DNA of 64,000 nt from Alteromonas aquimaris. Lineage in GTDB: Bacteria; Pseudomonadota; Gammaproteobacteria; Enterobacterales; Alteromonadaceae. Positions 44,900 through 53,087 of this stretch are shown here, one piece after another. How positions within the stretch are numbered: position 1 is the first letter of the stretch; each line of letters starts with the position of its first letter. The position numbers were made by a program, and so were the translations under genes. The notes under the pieces were generated by a model. It had not been told where the DNA came from and ran no database searches. It worked only from the letters and a program-made list of their open reading frames with translations. The stretch lies in assembly GCF_026183695.1 (NCBI RefSeq), contig NZ_JAPFRD010000002.1:258725-322724 (forward strand). The letters are read 5' to 3'.

Positions 44900-45610
44900 A
44901 TGGATCTTGTGAGTTCATTTTCTGTTACCAAAAAACACGTTCACCAATCAAGCGTATCCAACTGGTTAGTAGGGGGTTGGCACCTTTTTAAAACTGCGCC
45001 AGTGAAACTGACCGTGGTGATGTTGTCACTGTTTGTTATCGAAGGAGTGATCCAAATAATTCCCGGTCCCACCGGTATGTTATTGTCTAAGTGGGTAGCT
45101 AGCAGCATCGTCATTGCACTATGGCCACTGATGGATAACCTCGCTAAAAGCGGCAAGTTTCATTTGTCCGCACTGAAAAAATATTCGGGTTGGCGAAAAG
45201 CGGCCATGTTGGCGGTTATCCTTGCTTCTCCTTTTCTACTGCAAGTGTTTACCGCGTTTTTACTAATGGGACAGCCTGGGTTAGATCTGATACTGTTTGC
45301 CGAGGCGCAAATAGTACCACCCATTTTCGTTTCATTAGTATTGATCTCCGCCATTCCGCTGGTCATGTTACTGCAATTTTCACCGGCAAAACTGCTTATA
45401 GATAAACAAAGTGTGTTTCAATCTCTTGTCCAGAGTGTGCGCATGGTTATTAAAGCCTGGCGTCCAATGATGGTACTGGCATTAGTAAATGTCTTGTTAA
45501 TAGGGCTTGCTCCCTATACATTTGCATTAAGTTTCATATTTTTCGGCCCATGGTTATGCTGTGTTAATTATCAGGCATATCGGGCATTGACGGCACAGGA
45601 AGCTAAGTGA
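44900..45610 (+). CDS. BPSS1780-like integral membrane protein
   Basis: 236 residues with about five to six membrane segments (for example 38-52, 60-76, 98-118, 137-158 and 190-222). The sequence (SNWLVGGWHLFKTAPVKLTV, FSPAKLLIDKQSVFQSLVQS) follows the BPSS1780 family plan. Function unknown. Its TGA overlaps the GTG of the ECF sigma gene, so translation is coupled, and it may sense or transmit an envelope signal. Confidence 0.65.
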   Translation: MDLVSSFSVTKKHVHQSSVSNWLVGGWHLFKTAPVKLTVVMLSLFVIEGVIQIIPGPTGMLLSKWVASSIVIALWPLMDNLAKSGKFHLSALKKYSGWRKAAMLAVILASPFLLQVFTAFLLMGQPGLDLILFAEAQIVPPIFVSLVLISAIPLVMLLQFSPAKLLIDKQSVFQSLVQSVRMVIKAWRPMMVLALVNVLLIGLAPYTFALSFIFFGPWLCCVNYQAYRALTAQEAK

Positions 45611-46080
45611 ATCGTCCCCAAAATATAGAGTCAATTCTAACTGAATACGCGCCCTTAGTGGCGCGTATTGCTGCAAGCCATGAGTCCAATGCTGCGCGAA
45701 GAGAAGAACTAATTCAAGATGTTAGTTTAGCGGTCTGGCGGGGATTGGAATCGTTTCGGGGTGAAGCAAGTATCAAAACCTTTGTCGCTAGAGTAGCTCA
45801 CAATCGCTGCGTCGACCATGTGCTGAGCGAACAAAGACATCACCAACTGCTGTTTGACGAGAAAGCATATGCCCAGGCGAGCGAACCATGCGCAAATACT
45901 GATTCTCAACTGGACTTGTTTTCAGCATTGCAAAAGTTACCGTTAGCTTATCGGCAGGTAATGGTTATGCAACTTGAGGGGTTTACGCAAAATGAAATTG
46001 GCGACGTACTCGGGATAAATGAAGCCGCTGTTTCTCAACGTGTTAGGCGCGCTAGAATGCAACTCGAAAAGTTGCTTTAG
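45607..46080 (+). CDS. ECF-type RNA polymerase sigma factor
   Basis: 157 residues, GTG start overlapping the previous stop (GTGA). Region 2 is seen at residues 9-72 (LIQDVSLAVWRGLESFRGEA, TFVARVAHNRCVDHVL). Region 4 is at about 105-155 (LPLAYRQVMVMQLEGFTQNE with IGDVLGINEAAVSQRVRRAR). The intervening region 3 is absent, as in ECF factors. It sits between two membrane-protein genes with tight spacing, the downstream one probably being its anti-sigma factor. Confidence 0.9.
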   Translation: MNRPQNIESILTEYAPLVARIAASHESNAARREELIQDVSLAVWRGLESFRGEASIKTFVARVAHNRCVDHVLSEQRHHQLLFDEKAYAQASEPCANTDSQLDLFSALQKLPLAYRQVMVMQLEGFTQNEIGDVLGINEAAVSQRVRRARMQLEKLL

Positions 46081-46089
46081 AGGTAAGTT

Positions 46090-46656
46090 ATGGATTCAAA
46101 GTTAAAAAAACTTCAGCAACAATACCAACAAACGACCCCTGTGATTAACCCAGACACTTTTGCTAAAAAGATCGCGCATAAACAAAAAGTTGAAAAATGG
46201 TTGGCATATTCGGAGGTAGGGTTAGGCATGGCCGTGAGTCTGTTCTGTCTTTATGCCATGGTTTATTTCGCCGAATCGATTGGAAGCCAGCTTTTATTCG
46301 GGATGTTATCTCCTATACCCATAGGTTTCGCCTTATGGAGTTTTCGCTTACGTAAAAAGCAATGGCTGCAACAGTGCGGTAGCGTTGATGAGTTTCTAAA
46401 CTTCAAGAAGCAACAGATAACCATTCGGTGTCGTTACTGGCAAATTTCTGCCTGGGGAATTAGCGTTATTTGGATGGGGTTAGCTTTAGTAAGTGGCTGG
46501 GCATATAGTGTTGATAACAATTTTTTGGTGTGGGGCACGTCACTATTGGCAAATACACCGGTGTTGATTATCACTTGGCTACGTTACTGTTATGTAAAGC
46601 GGGCGGCGCAAAGACAAAATATTACGATTGATACGTTCAGAGCGAGTGATGAATAA
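46090..46656 (+). CDS. membrane protein, likely anti-sigma partner
   Basis: 188 residues. The N-terminal 38 residues are soluble and charged (MDSKLKKLQQQYQQTTPVIN), followed by four membrane segments (about 42-58, 64-80, 118-135 and 143-160). It starts nine bases after the sigma gene. Size, topology and position fit an anti-sigma factor that holds the ECF sigma at the membrane, but no ZAS-type His-Cys motif is visible. A strong terminator follows. Confidence 0.55.
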   Translation: MDSKLKKLQQQYQQTTPVINPDTFAKKIAHKQKVEKWLAYSEVGLGMAVSLFCLYAMVYFAESIGSQLLFGMLSPIPIGFALWSFRLRKKQWLQQCGSVDEFLNFKKQQITIRCRYWQISAWGISVIWMGLALVSGWAYSVDNNFLVWGTSLLANTPVLIITWLRYCYVKRAAQRQNITIDTFRASDE

Positions 46657-46682
46657 GTGATTAAAAGGTGGATGGTGATAAC

Positions 46683-46729
46683 AAGCCTGCATCGATGGCA
46701 CTGTTACCGATATGGATGCAGGCTTTTTT
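46683..46729. terminator. strong bidirectional terminator between convergent genes
   Basis: AAGCCTGCATC (46683-46693) pairs with GATGCAGGCTT (46715-46725) and is followed by T residues. It ends the sigma operon; it may also serve the minus-strand SYLF gene ending at 46753. Confidence 0.85.
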
Positions 46730-46752
46730 ATGGCGCATGAGGGTGCGGAACA

Positions 46753-47322
46753 CTAATTTAATTCGTTATCCACCCAGAATTTCGTGCCCTTTACGAGAGC
46801 CTGAAGCGCGATGCCCGAATCGGTCATGGTATAAACTGTCACGCCCCCCAAATAAGCTTCTTTTGACATAGATACGCCTTTATCATTCGCTTTCGCAGTT
46901 GCATCGGCATTGCCTCCTGCTGTCCAGCCATTTTCAATAAAGTGTCGTAGTGCCTCTTGCGTATGAAATATCATGACAATACGATAATCTTTGGCCCCAA
47001 TACCTAATCCAACACCCCCTTCAGCCATGTTCATATAGGTTTTTTTACCGGTAAGATTGTTGTTTACTACTCCGTAGCCTGTGCCTGCTGCTACTACCAG
47101 TAAATTTATGTTGGCATTTGAGAACGTACCATAACCAGCAGCATTGGCTATTTGGGCTTTAGTGTCAGGTTTCTCACGATAGAGCTGCTCAATCGTGCTT
47201 TGTTGCATATCCAGGATGGTTTGGCGCTTTTCCATTACAGTACCATCGCCCATTGATGCACAGCCGGTAACAAGAAAAAGTCCTGCAAGTAGAACGCTTA
47301 AAAAAGTTATACGCTTACTCAT
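46753..47322 (-). CDS. SYLF (Ysc84-like) lipoprotein
   Basis: 189 residues from the ATG at 47322. A lipoprotein signal has the lipobox LFLVTGC followed by ASMGDG. The SYLF domain covers the rest (AAGYGTFSNANINLLVVAAG, then EGGVGLGIGAKDYRIVMIFH and FIENGWTAGGNADATAK). It is likely membrane-anchored and facing the periplasm. It differs from the secreted paralogue at 22110 in being lipidated and shorter. Ribosome-binding site GGAAT. Confidence 0.85.
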   Translation of the reverse strand: MSKRITFLSVLLAGLFLVTGCASMGDGTVMEKRQTILDMQQSTIEQLYREKPDTKAQIANAAGYGTFSNANINLLVVAAGTGYGVVNNNLTGKKTYMNMAEGGVGLGIGAKDYRIVMIFHTQEALRHFIENGWTAGGNADATAKANDKGVSMSKEAYLGGVTVYTMTDSGIALQALVKGTKFWVDNELN

Positions 47323-47511
47323 GTTTATTCCAATCTGCAAAAAGTGAAATTAGTACGAGGTTAAGCGGATAAAGTATTAAAATAAATATGGATTATGCCA
47401 ACCCGCATTCAGGTGTGAGGAGCTCAGAGATAGAGGTGGGTATTTAGTCAAGGCACTTTGGTGAAAAGTGAATGAAGCTAGAGCCTTGCGAACCAATGTG
47501 GAACGGAAGTT

Positions 47512-47538
47512 AAAAAAAGGGTACTCATAAAGGTACCC
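47512..47538 (-). terminator. terminator of the TraB/GumN gene
   Basis: On the minus strand GGGTAC, an eight-base loop and GTACCC are followed by seven T. It starts 14 bases after the stop at 47552. Confidence 0.8.
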
Positions 47539-47551
47539 ATTGTAATGAAAT

Positions 47552-48421
47552 TTATTCGGTCGCCAAAACCTGGGTAATTGTATAGCCTTTAGCGTTAAGT
47601 AAGTCGAGTAATCCTGTATCGCCTGGTATGTGCAGGGTGCCAACCAAAATAAACTCAACCTCTGGCGTAGCAAGCATTTCTTCTATGTCTGGCATCCAGT
47701 TCAGATTACGTTGGGTTAATAGTTCATCGTAAATTTTCGGAAAACTTTCTTTAAATTCTTGCAGATTATATTGATTAAGAGCGGCAAGATCACCTTCTCT
47801 CCAGTCACCGCGCAGCTGGTCCAGCATGGTGGGGATTTTCTTCACATCTTCCAAAGAGTAGCGAATAAACGCATCTTCGTCACCTTTCCCCATACTGGCT
47901 ATAAAGTTTAATTGTTCTTCAGGGGTTTCAAACCAGCCCACAGATTTACCGTCACCCATAGCAATAGTGTAGTAATAGCTGTCTACCCCCTGACTGGTAA
48001 GCCCTAAACGCTGAAATTCAATCATGCTCAAGGTGATGCCAACTAACGATGGTTTCAGTTTTTGCATGGTTGAAATGGGAATGCCGCGGGAATCAAGATG
48101 TGTTTTCAGAGCTGAATACGTTTCTGGCTGCAATGTTTGTTGTAAGGTTTGCTCATCTTGATAGACGAGCGTTTGCAGGGATAGCTGAGAAAATTCAGGC
48201 GATGACAATGCTGCGATATCGGTTTCGAAAATAACTTTGTCAGCCTCGTTATAAGCTAATTTATAACTTGAGGGAAGTGGATAGTCCTGAGGACTCAGGA
48301 TATGTAATGTTCCACCTATATATAAGCTATGTGACTCATTAGATACTTTCCACACTGACGCAGCCTGCGCGCTTAGTGTGAAGAGCAGCGTAGCGACTGC
48401 TACAATTCCTTTTTTCATCAA
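47552..48421 (-). CDS. TraB/GumN family protein
   Basis: 289 residues with a signal peptide (ending TLSAQA). The paired motifs of the TraB/GumN (Tiki-like) fold are present: LYIGGTLHILSPQDYPLP near the start and FILVGTLHIPGDTGLLDLL near the end, each with the GTxH core. Between them lie acidic helices (VIFETDIAAL, SLVGITLSMIEFQR). Family members are putative metalloproteases or hydrolases; the substrate here is unknown. Periplasmic. Ribosome-binding site AGGAAAA and a terminator at 47512. Confidence 0.85.
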   Translation of the reverse strand: MMKKGIVAVATLLFTLSAQAASVWKVSNESHSLYIGGTLHILSPQDYPLPSSYKLAYNEADKVIFETDIAALSSPEFSQLSLQTLVYQDEQTLQQTLQPETYSALKTHLDSRGIPISTMQKLKPSLVGITLSMIEFQRLGLTSQGVDSYYYTIAMGDGKSVGWFETPEEQLNFIASMGKGDEDAFIRYSLEDVKKIPTMLDQLRGDWREGDLAALNQYNLQEFKESFPKIYDELLTQRNLNWMPDIEEMLATPEVEFILVGTLHIPGDTGLLDLLNAKGYTITQVLATE

Positions 48422-48522
48422 TTTTTCCTGTGATGCTGTACGTATGCAGGCTAAATGTACGGAGTTTCTTTAGCTTGAGCAACTGTTTTAAAGTACCGCC
48501 ATTGAGCTGTAAAATAAGTGGC

Positions 48523-48783
48523 TCAGTGAGAAACAGACTTCCAATCTAGTTTCATCTTCATAGGTTCGGGGGAACTTGCCAATCCAACCATTTCTTCGTA
48601 GGGGGTAGTCTGCATCAACCAAACTTGGTTAATCTGGGTATTCGCAAAGTAACTTTTTATTTCGTCCAGGCTATGAAAAGAAAGCGGTTTATCGTTGTCA
48701 TTCCTGATGATCTCACCGCTTTCGCCATCAACTTTTGATACCAGGTAGATACCACCTTCAATTGATTCAATATGTAAATCCAT
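48523..48783 (-). CDS. DUF6482-like small protein
   Basis: 86 residues from the ATG at 48783 (MDLHIESIEGGIYLVSKVDG), with GGTGAGGG just upstream. VWLMQTTPYEEMVGL near the C-terminus matches the DUF6482 family found in gammaproteobacteria. Soluble, no known function. The 27 bases between its start region and the next upstream gene suggest co-transcription with the saccharopine-dehydrogenase-like gene. Confidence 0.65.
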   Translation of the reverse strand: MDLHIESIEGGIYLVSKVDGESGEIIRNDNDKPLSFHSLDEIKSYFANTQINQVWLMQTTPYEEMVGLASSPEPMKMKLDWKSVSH

Positions 48784-48843
48784 GGAACCCTCACCATCAA
48801 TATGTGTTAACAGCATATTACCTGTTTACTAGCGAGAAGAAGA

Positions 48844-50106
48844 TTAAGGAGACGTAATTTTAGCTTTTACAGCGCTATGACCCACCTCTTCGAAGGTTAA
48901 TCCAGCGTGTTCCTGCAATGGTGTGAATAGCGTATCCCCAAAACAACTGGCCGGCGTATAAAACCCACCAGGTAATGCCTGCAATTTGTCAGATTTTGCT
49001 AATTTTATCGCGGCTTCGCTAATCATCTGGGCAGTGGAGCCATAACCTGGATCTTTATCGCCAGTCACTTGAACTATAAGTGTGTCCCCGGCATCTGTTT
49101 CGCCATAAAAATAAATATCAAAAAAACCTTCCTGTTGTGCTTTTTCGGATGGACCCTCGCCCGACTTCGGAAGCCAGTATTTTTCCATCAAACTTCGTAA
49201 CGGTTTTATCGAGGCGGCTGCCATAAATCCCCCTAAGCCAAGCGTGGTCATCCAACCTGTCATAACGCCCTTCGTTTTCTTACCCGTTACCAGTGCCTCT
49301 TCATAAACAAAGTGATCAGTATAGGGATTGCCCATCAGCGCGTTACTGCGATGCACAATACGGGTATTGATGGCGGCCATAATAAAAGGAGCAATCCAGC
49401 GTTGGGTATGATTGTCATAGCAGGCTTTTTTAAGGTTTGGCTGTCTTTTTGAAAAGCCATGATTAGGCGGGCACAAAACATAGGGATTGGCTATTTTCTT
49501 CCGTAATGATTTATCGCGCCCCATTTCTTCAACTAATTGGAGTATACTGGCGATAGTTCCCCCCGATGCGCCGCCTCGAATGCGTTTAACGCGCATAGCC
49601 ACTTTCGTACATGGTTTATTAAAATGCAGCTGGCTTTGTTGTTGCAAGTAATAAACGCCCAAGTCAGAAGGTATAGAATCAAAACCACAACTGTTTACCA
49701 GCTTGGCCTGACTTTGGTTGGCGGATTTACCATACAAATCCAGCATGGCTTTAATCCACTGTGGCTCACCGGTTAAGTCCACATAGCTGGTATCACACTC
49801 GATACATGCCTTTATTACGGGCTCACCGTACTGGGAATAGGGGCCCACTGTAGATAACACCACTTTCGTTCGCTTACACATATTTGCCAGTGCTAGGTCA
49901 TCCTGCACATCCGCCACTAATAGTTGTGGCTTATTATCGTGTTTAGAGGGGAGCCCTTTTACCAGCGCATTAAGTTTATCCTGACTGCGCCCGGCGAGCG
50001 CCCATTTGACCTTTTCCTGCTGGCTATAGTGAAGGGCAAAATATCGTGCAATAATTTGCCCTACAAAGGACGTTGCGCCGAAGATGACAACATCGAAATC
50101 TCTCAT
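48844..50106 (-). CDS. saccharopine dehydrogenase-like oxidoreductase
   Basis: 420 residues. The N-terminal Rossmann fold has VIFGATSFVGQIIARYF (residues 6-22) and WALAGRSQDKL for NAD(P) binding. STVGPYSQYGEPVIKACIEC and YVDLTGEPQWI are typical of the saccharopine dehydrogenase/trans-acting enoyl reductase group. The GFDSIPSDLGVYYLQ segment is also characteristic. The reaction is unknown; related proteins act on lipid substrates. It is preceded by a DUF2244 gene ten bases upstream on the same strand. Confidence 0.85.
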   Translation of the reverse strand: MRDFDVVIFGATSFVGQIIARYFALHYSQQEKVKWALAGRSQDKLNALVKGLPSKHDNKPQLLVADVQDDLALANMCKRTKVVLSTVGPYSQYGEPVIKACIECDTSYVDLTGEPQWIKAMLDLYGKSANQSQAKLVNSCGFDSIPSDLGVYYLQQQSQLHFNKPCTKVAMRVKRIRGGASGGTIASILQLVEEMGRDKSLRKKIANPYVLCPPNHGFSKRQPNLKKACYDNHTQRWIAPFIMAAINTRIVHRSNALMGNPYTDHFVYEEALVTGKKTKGVMTGWMTTLGLGGFMAAASIKPLRSLMEKYWLPKSGEGPSEKAQQEGFFDIYFYGETDAGDTLIVQVTGDKDPGYGSTAQMISEAAIKLAKSDKLQALPGGFYTPASCFGDTLFTPLQEHAGLTFEEVGHSAVKAKITSP

Positions 50107-50116
50107 ATAAAATTCC

Positions 50117-50611
50117 TTAATCGCGCCACCAATAAGGGCGGCAAATTACGAGCCCTGCATGTTGCAATTCATTTTTCAGCAACTGCCTGTCAGCTAAATT
50201 TAAAAATTGACCAATAATGATTTCATTATTCTGTGAAATGAGTGCAACAACAGGGAGTTGCCAGTCATTTTCGGTTTCCTTATAGAGTACATGGCATCCA
50301 CGCCGCGGTATGCATTTTTTATTTTTTTGTCTGAAACCGGTCTCAATACTGATGACGTCCTTATTTATTACGATGACCTGTTCGTGATACGTCTGATGAC
50401 TGACTTTAAACATTAACCACGTCAACAAACCCATTTCCAGTCCCGCAAAAGGTAAGATAATCCATACACCTACCACACTCCAACCCAGCGCAATAATGAA
50501 AATTGGAACCGCCAGTACGCCAATAAACACTTTTGATTGTCTCCAACTGGCCGAGCGATTTGGCTGTAACGTTATTCGCCAGTGGTTATTACACTGCTTA
50601 CTGGTGATCAT
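50117..50611 (-). CDS. DUF2244 membrane protein
   Basis: 164 residues. ITLQPNRSASWRQSKVFIGV followed by two membrane segments (about 28-46 and 48-67), and a C-terminal beta domain (VIVINKDVISIETGFRQ, QLPVVALISQNNEIIIGQFL), match the DUF2244 plan. Function unknown. First gene of a minus-strand unit with the oxidoreductase. Confidence 0.8.
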   Translation of the reverse strand: MITSKQCNNHWRITLQPNRSASWRQSKVFIGVLAVPIFIIALGWSVVGVWIILPFAGLEMGLLTWLMFKVSHQTYHEQVIVINKDVISIETGFRQKNKKCIPRRGCHVLYKETENDWQLPVVALISQNNEIIIGQFLNLADRQLLKNELQHAGLVICRPYWWRD

Positions 50612-50683
50612 TATCTCGATACGGAATTATTGGTTAAAAACGATTTTGTCTTCAATTAGCTTAGCATAGCGATTTATTTTTCT

Positions 50684-51628
50684 ATGTTTATCTGGCAAAG
50701 TGCGCGCAGGCTAATAATAAAAAAATTCTTAATTACCTTGTTGTCTAAAAAAATCATCCTGTTGGGTATTTTTATGCTCTGGGGCGCGTTGCTCAGTTTG
50801 CAAACGGCCCCCCTCCAACTTTTTACTGAGTATTCCCCTTTTACCTTGTTAGGTGTATTAGGTGCAGTTTTCGCTAATGCAACAGGAGCGGGTGGGGGCG
50901 TGGTATTCGTACCGTTTTTTAATCAACTCGGTTTTACGCCTGTTTCCATCGTCGCCACCAGTTTCGCCATTCAATGTTGTGGTATGACCGCGGGAGCCCT
51001 GACCTGGTGGGGTTATTATCGCAAAGAAAAAGCTCCCGACGCAGAGTGGAAAATGCTACCGGTAAGCTTATTGGTGGCCGTGCCCGCTTCATTAAGTGGG
51101 ATATGGCTTGCGCAGTTTGGTACACGGGCATTTGCACAGCTTTCGTTTCTGCAGGGGAAGGTGGACGATATCCATCTGGGTTTCGGAGTTTTCTCAATCA
51201 TACTATCGTTGGCGTTATTCGCTACCAGCTTGATGAAAGCGCGACCAACCTATCGCAGCACACTGAAGGGTGTAGATGCTGTAAGCTTAGTCATCATTGG
51301 GTGCATCGGTGGCGTGCTCACTGCGTGGTTATCCGTTGGTGTGGGCGAAATGGTGGCGGTTTATCTGATCCTGCGCGGATTCAATATCGCCATGTCAATT
51401 GCAATAGCAGTTATTTTAACCGCATTTACCGTGTGGGGGGCCATCCCTCATCACATTATTAATACCATGGCGATCGATTGGTCTGTCTTAATGTTTGCGG
51501 GTTTGGGCGCCATTATTGGTGGGATGATTGCCAAATATGTGGTACTTGCCTTCTCGCCAGTTAAACTCAAACTATTTTTTGCAAGCTGGGTCATGATAAT
51601 GGGGCTGGCAGGATTGCCACTCTTTTAA
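50684..51628 (+). CDS. TauE/SafE-type (TSUP) anion exporter
   Basis: 314 residues with about eight membrane segments. The loop GAVFANATGAGGGVVFVPFF (about 69-88) is the family hallmark. A second half-repeat, IIGCIGGVLTAWLSVGVGEM, shows the usual internal duplication. TSUP proteins move sulfite, sulfoacetate or related anions across the inner membrane; the substrate here is not identifiable. It is divergent from the DUF2244 gene. Confidence 0.85.
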   Translation: MFIWQSARRLIIKKFLITLLSKKIILLGIFMLWGALLSLQTAPLQLFTEYSPFTLLGVLGAVFANATGAGGGVVFVPFFNQLGFTPVSIVATSFAIQCCGMTAGALTWWGYYRKEKAPDAEWKMLPVSLLVAVPASLSGIWLAQFGTRAFAQLSFLQGKVDDIHLGFGVFSIILSLALFATSLMKARPTYRSTLKGVDAVSLVIIGCIGGVLTAWLSVGVGEMVAVYLILRGFNIAMSIAIAVILTAFTVWGAIPHHIINTMAIDWSVLMFAGLGAIIGGMIAKYVVLAFSPVKLKLFFASWVMIMGLAGLPLF

Positions 51629-51699
51629 ACCTGATATTTTATCAATCCTTCCCTAAAGGCTACACGTAATTGCCATCACAAGTATTGAAAAGGTGTGGT

Positions 51700-53025
51700 A
51701 TGGCAGAATTACAAACTGTGGCGTCTTCGGTATATTCGCTTGAGCAACCCGAGTGGTCGAAAAATGCGGTGATCTATCAGGTAAATACTCGTCAATTTAG
51801 CCAGGAAGGAAGTTTCAGGGGCGTTGAAAATGGCCTGAAACGTATTAAATCTTTAGGGGCGGATATAGTCTGGCTTATGCCTATTCATCCAATTGGCGAG
51901 GTAAACAGAAAGGGAAAGCTTGGTAGCCCTTATGCCGTCAAAGATTATTTTGCGATTAATCCGGAATTTGGGTGTGAAGATGACCTGATTTCCCTAATTC
52001 AATACGCCCACACCCTTGGCTTGAAAGTAATTCTGGACTGGGTTGCTAATCATAGTGCTTGGGATAATTACTTAGTCAGTACTCACCCTGATTGGTATGC
52101 AAAAGATCATTATGGCAATTTTAGGCCATCGCCGTGGTGGGATTGGGATGACATCATTGAATTTGATTTCGCTCGGCCTGCGCTACGCGAATATATGATC
52201 GATGCTATGTCTTATTGGGTGTCAAAATTTGATATTGATGGGTTTCGCTGTGACGTGGCGGGTTATGTCCCTAAGGACTTTTGGGAACAGGCGCGTAGTA
52301 AACTCGATGCCATTAAACCCACCTTCCTGCTTGCCGAGTGGGAAAGTAGAGAGTTGCACGAAGTTGCCTTTAATATGACTTACGCATGGAGCTGGAACGA
52401 AACGCTGCATGGTATCGCTAAGCAAGGCTGGTCTCTCGATAAATTGCGTAAATACTATTCTTGGAACGAACGGGCCTGGCCCAAATCGGGTTACCGCATG
52501 ACATTCGTTTCCAATCATGACAAAAACGCCTGGGAGGGGACCCAATACGAACAGTTTGGGGAGTCTTTGACTGCGGCAATTGTTTTGTCAGTGTTAGGAG
52601 AGGGCATGCCGTTAATCCACAATGGTCAGGAAGCGGGCGAAACTAAGCGATTAGCTTTTTTCGAACGCGATCCAATAGAGTGGCAGGCCCATCCAGTCGG
52701 CGAACTTTACCAGCGCCTAATTAAATGGAAAAAAAAGGTAACAGCATTATGGAATGGTTCATATGGTGCAACGATGGTGCAGATCCCAAACTCCCAAATG
52801 GATAGTATTTTTAGTTTTGTCAGACAATTAGCGCAGGAAAAAGTGCTGATCCTGATTAATTTTTCGGCTTCATCCCAAAGCTTTGTTTTAATAGATGCAT
52901 TTTGCGAAGCGGAGTATATCAATATGTTGAACGACGAAATGCATTCGATTCAAGCAGGGCAGCGCATTCAACTAAAACCCTGGGAAGCGTTGGCGCTATA
53001 TTCCGGGCCGCAAAAACTGGACTAA
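51700..53025 (+). CDS. alpha-amylase family (GH13) glycoside hydrolase
   Basis: 441 residues from the ATG at 51700, which has AAGGTG upstream; an in-frame TTG at 51670 is less likely. The GH13 regions are all visible: VILDWVANHS (I), GFRCDVAG with nucleophile Asp185 (II), LLAEWES with acid/base Glu213 (III) and FVSNHDKNAW with Asp274 (IV). There is no signal peptide, so it is cytoplasmic and acts on imported or stored alpha-glucans or oligosaccharides. The specificity is not certain. Confidence 0.92.
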   Translation: MAELQTVASSVYSLEQPEWSKNAVIYQVNTRQFSQEGSFRGVENGLKRIKSLGADIVWLMPIHPIGEVNRKGKLGSPYAVKDYFAINPEFGCEDDLISLIQYAHTLGLKVILDWVANHSAWDNYLVSTHPDWYAKDHYGNFRPSPWWDWDDIIEFDFARPALREYMIDAMSYWVSKFDIDGFRCDVAGYVPKDFWEQARSKLDAIKPTFLLAEWESRELHEVAFNMTYAWSWNETLHGIAKQGWSLDKLRKYYSWNERAWPKSGYRMTFVSNHDKNAWEGTQYEQFGESLTAAIVLSVLGEGMPLIHNGQEAGETKRLAFFERDPIEWQAHPVGELYQRLIKWKKKVTALWNGSYGATMVQIPNSQMDSIFSFVRQLAQEKVLILINFSASSQSFVLIDAFCEAEYINMLNDEMHSIQAGQRIQLKPWEALALYSGPQKLD

Positions 53026-53087
53026 AATTTCCGCCCATTACACCCTATTCTTTGGCATAATACGCCTTTTGCCAAATTCCGACTTGT

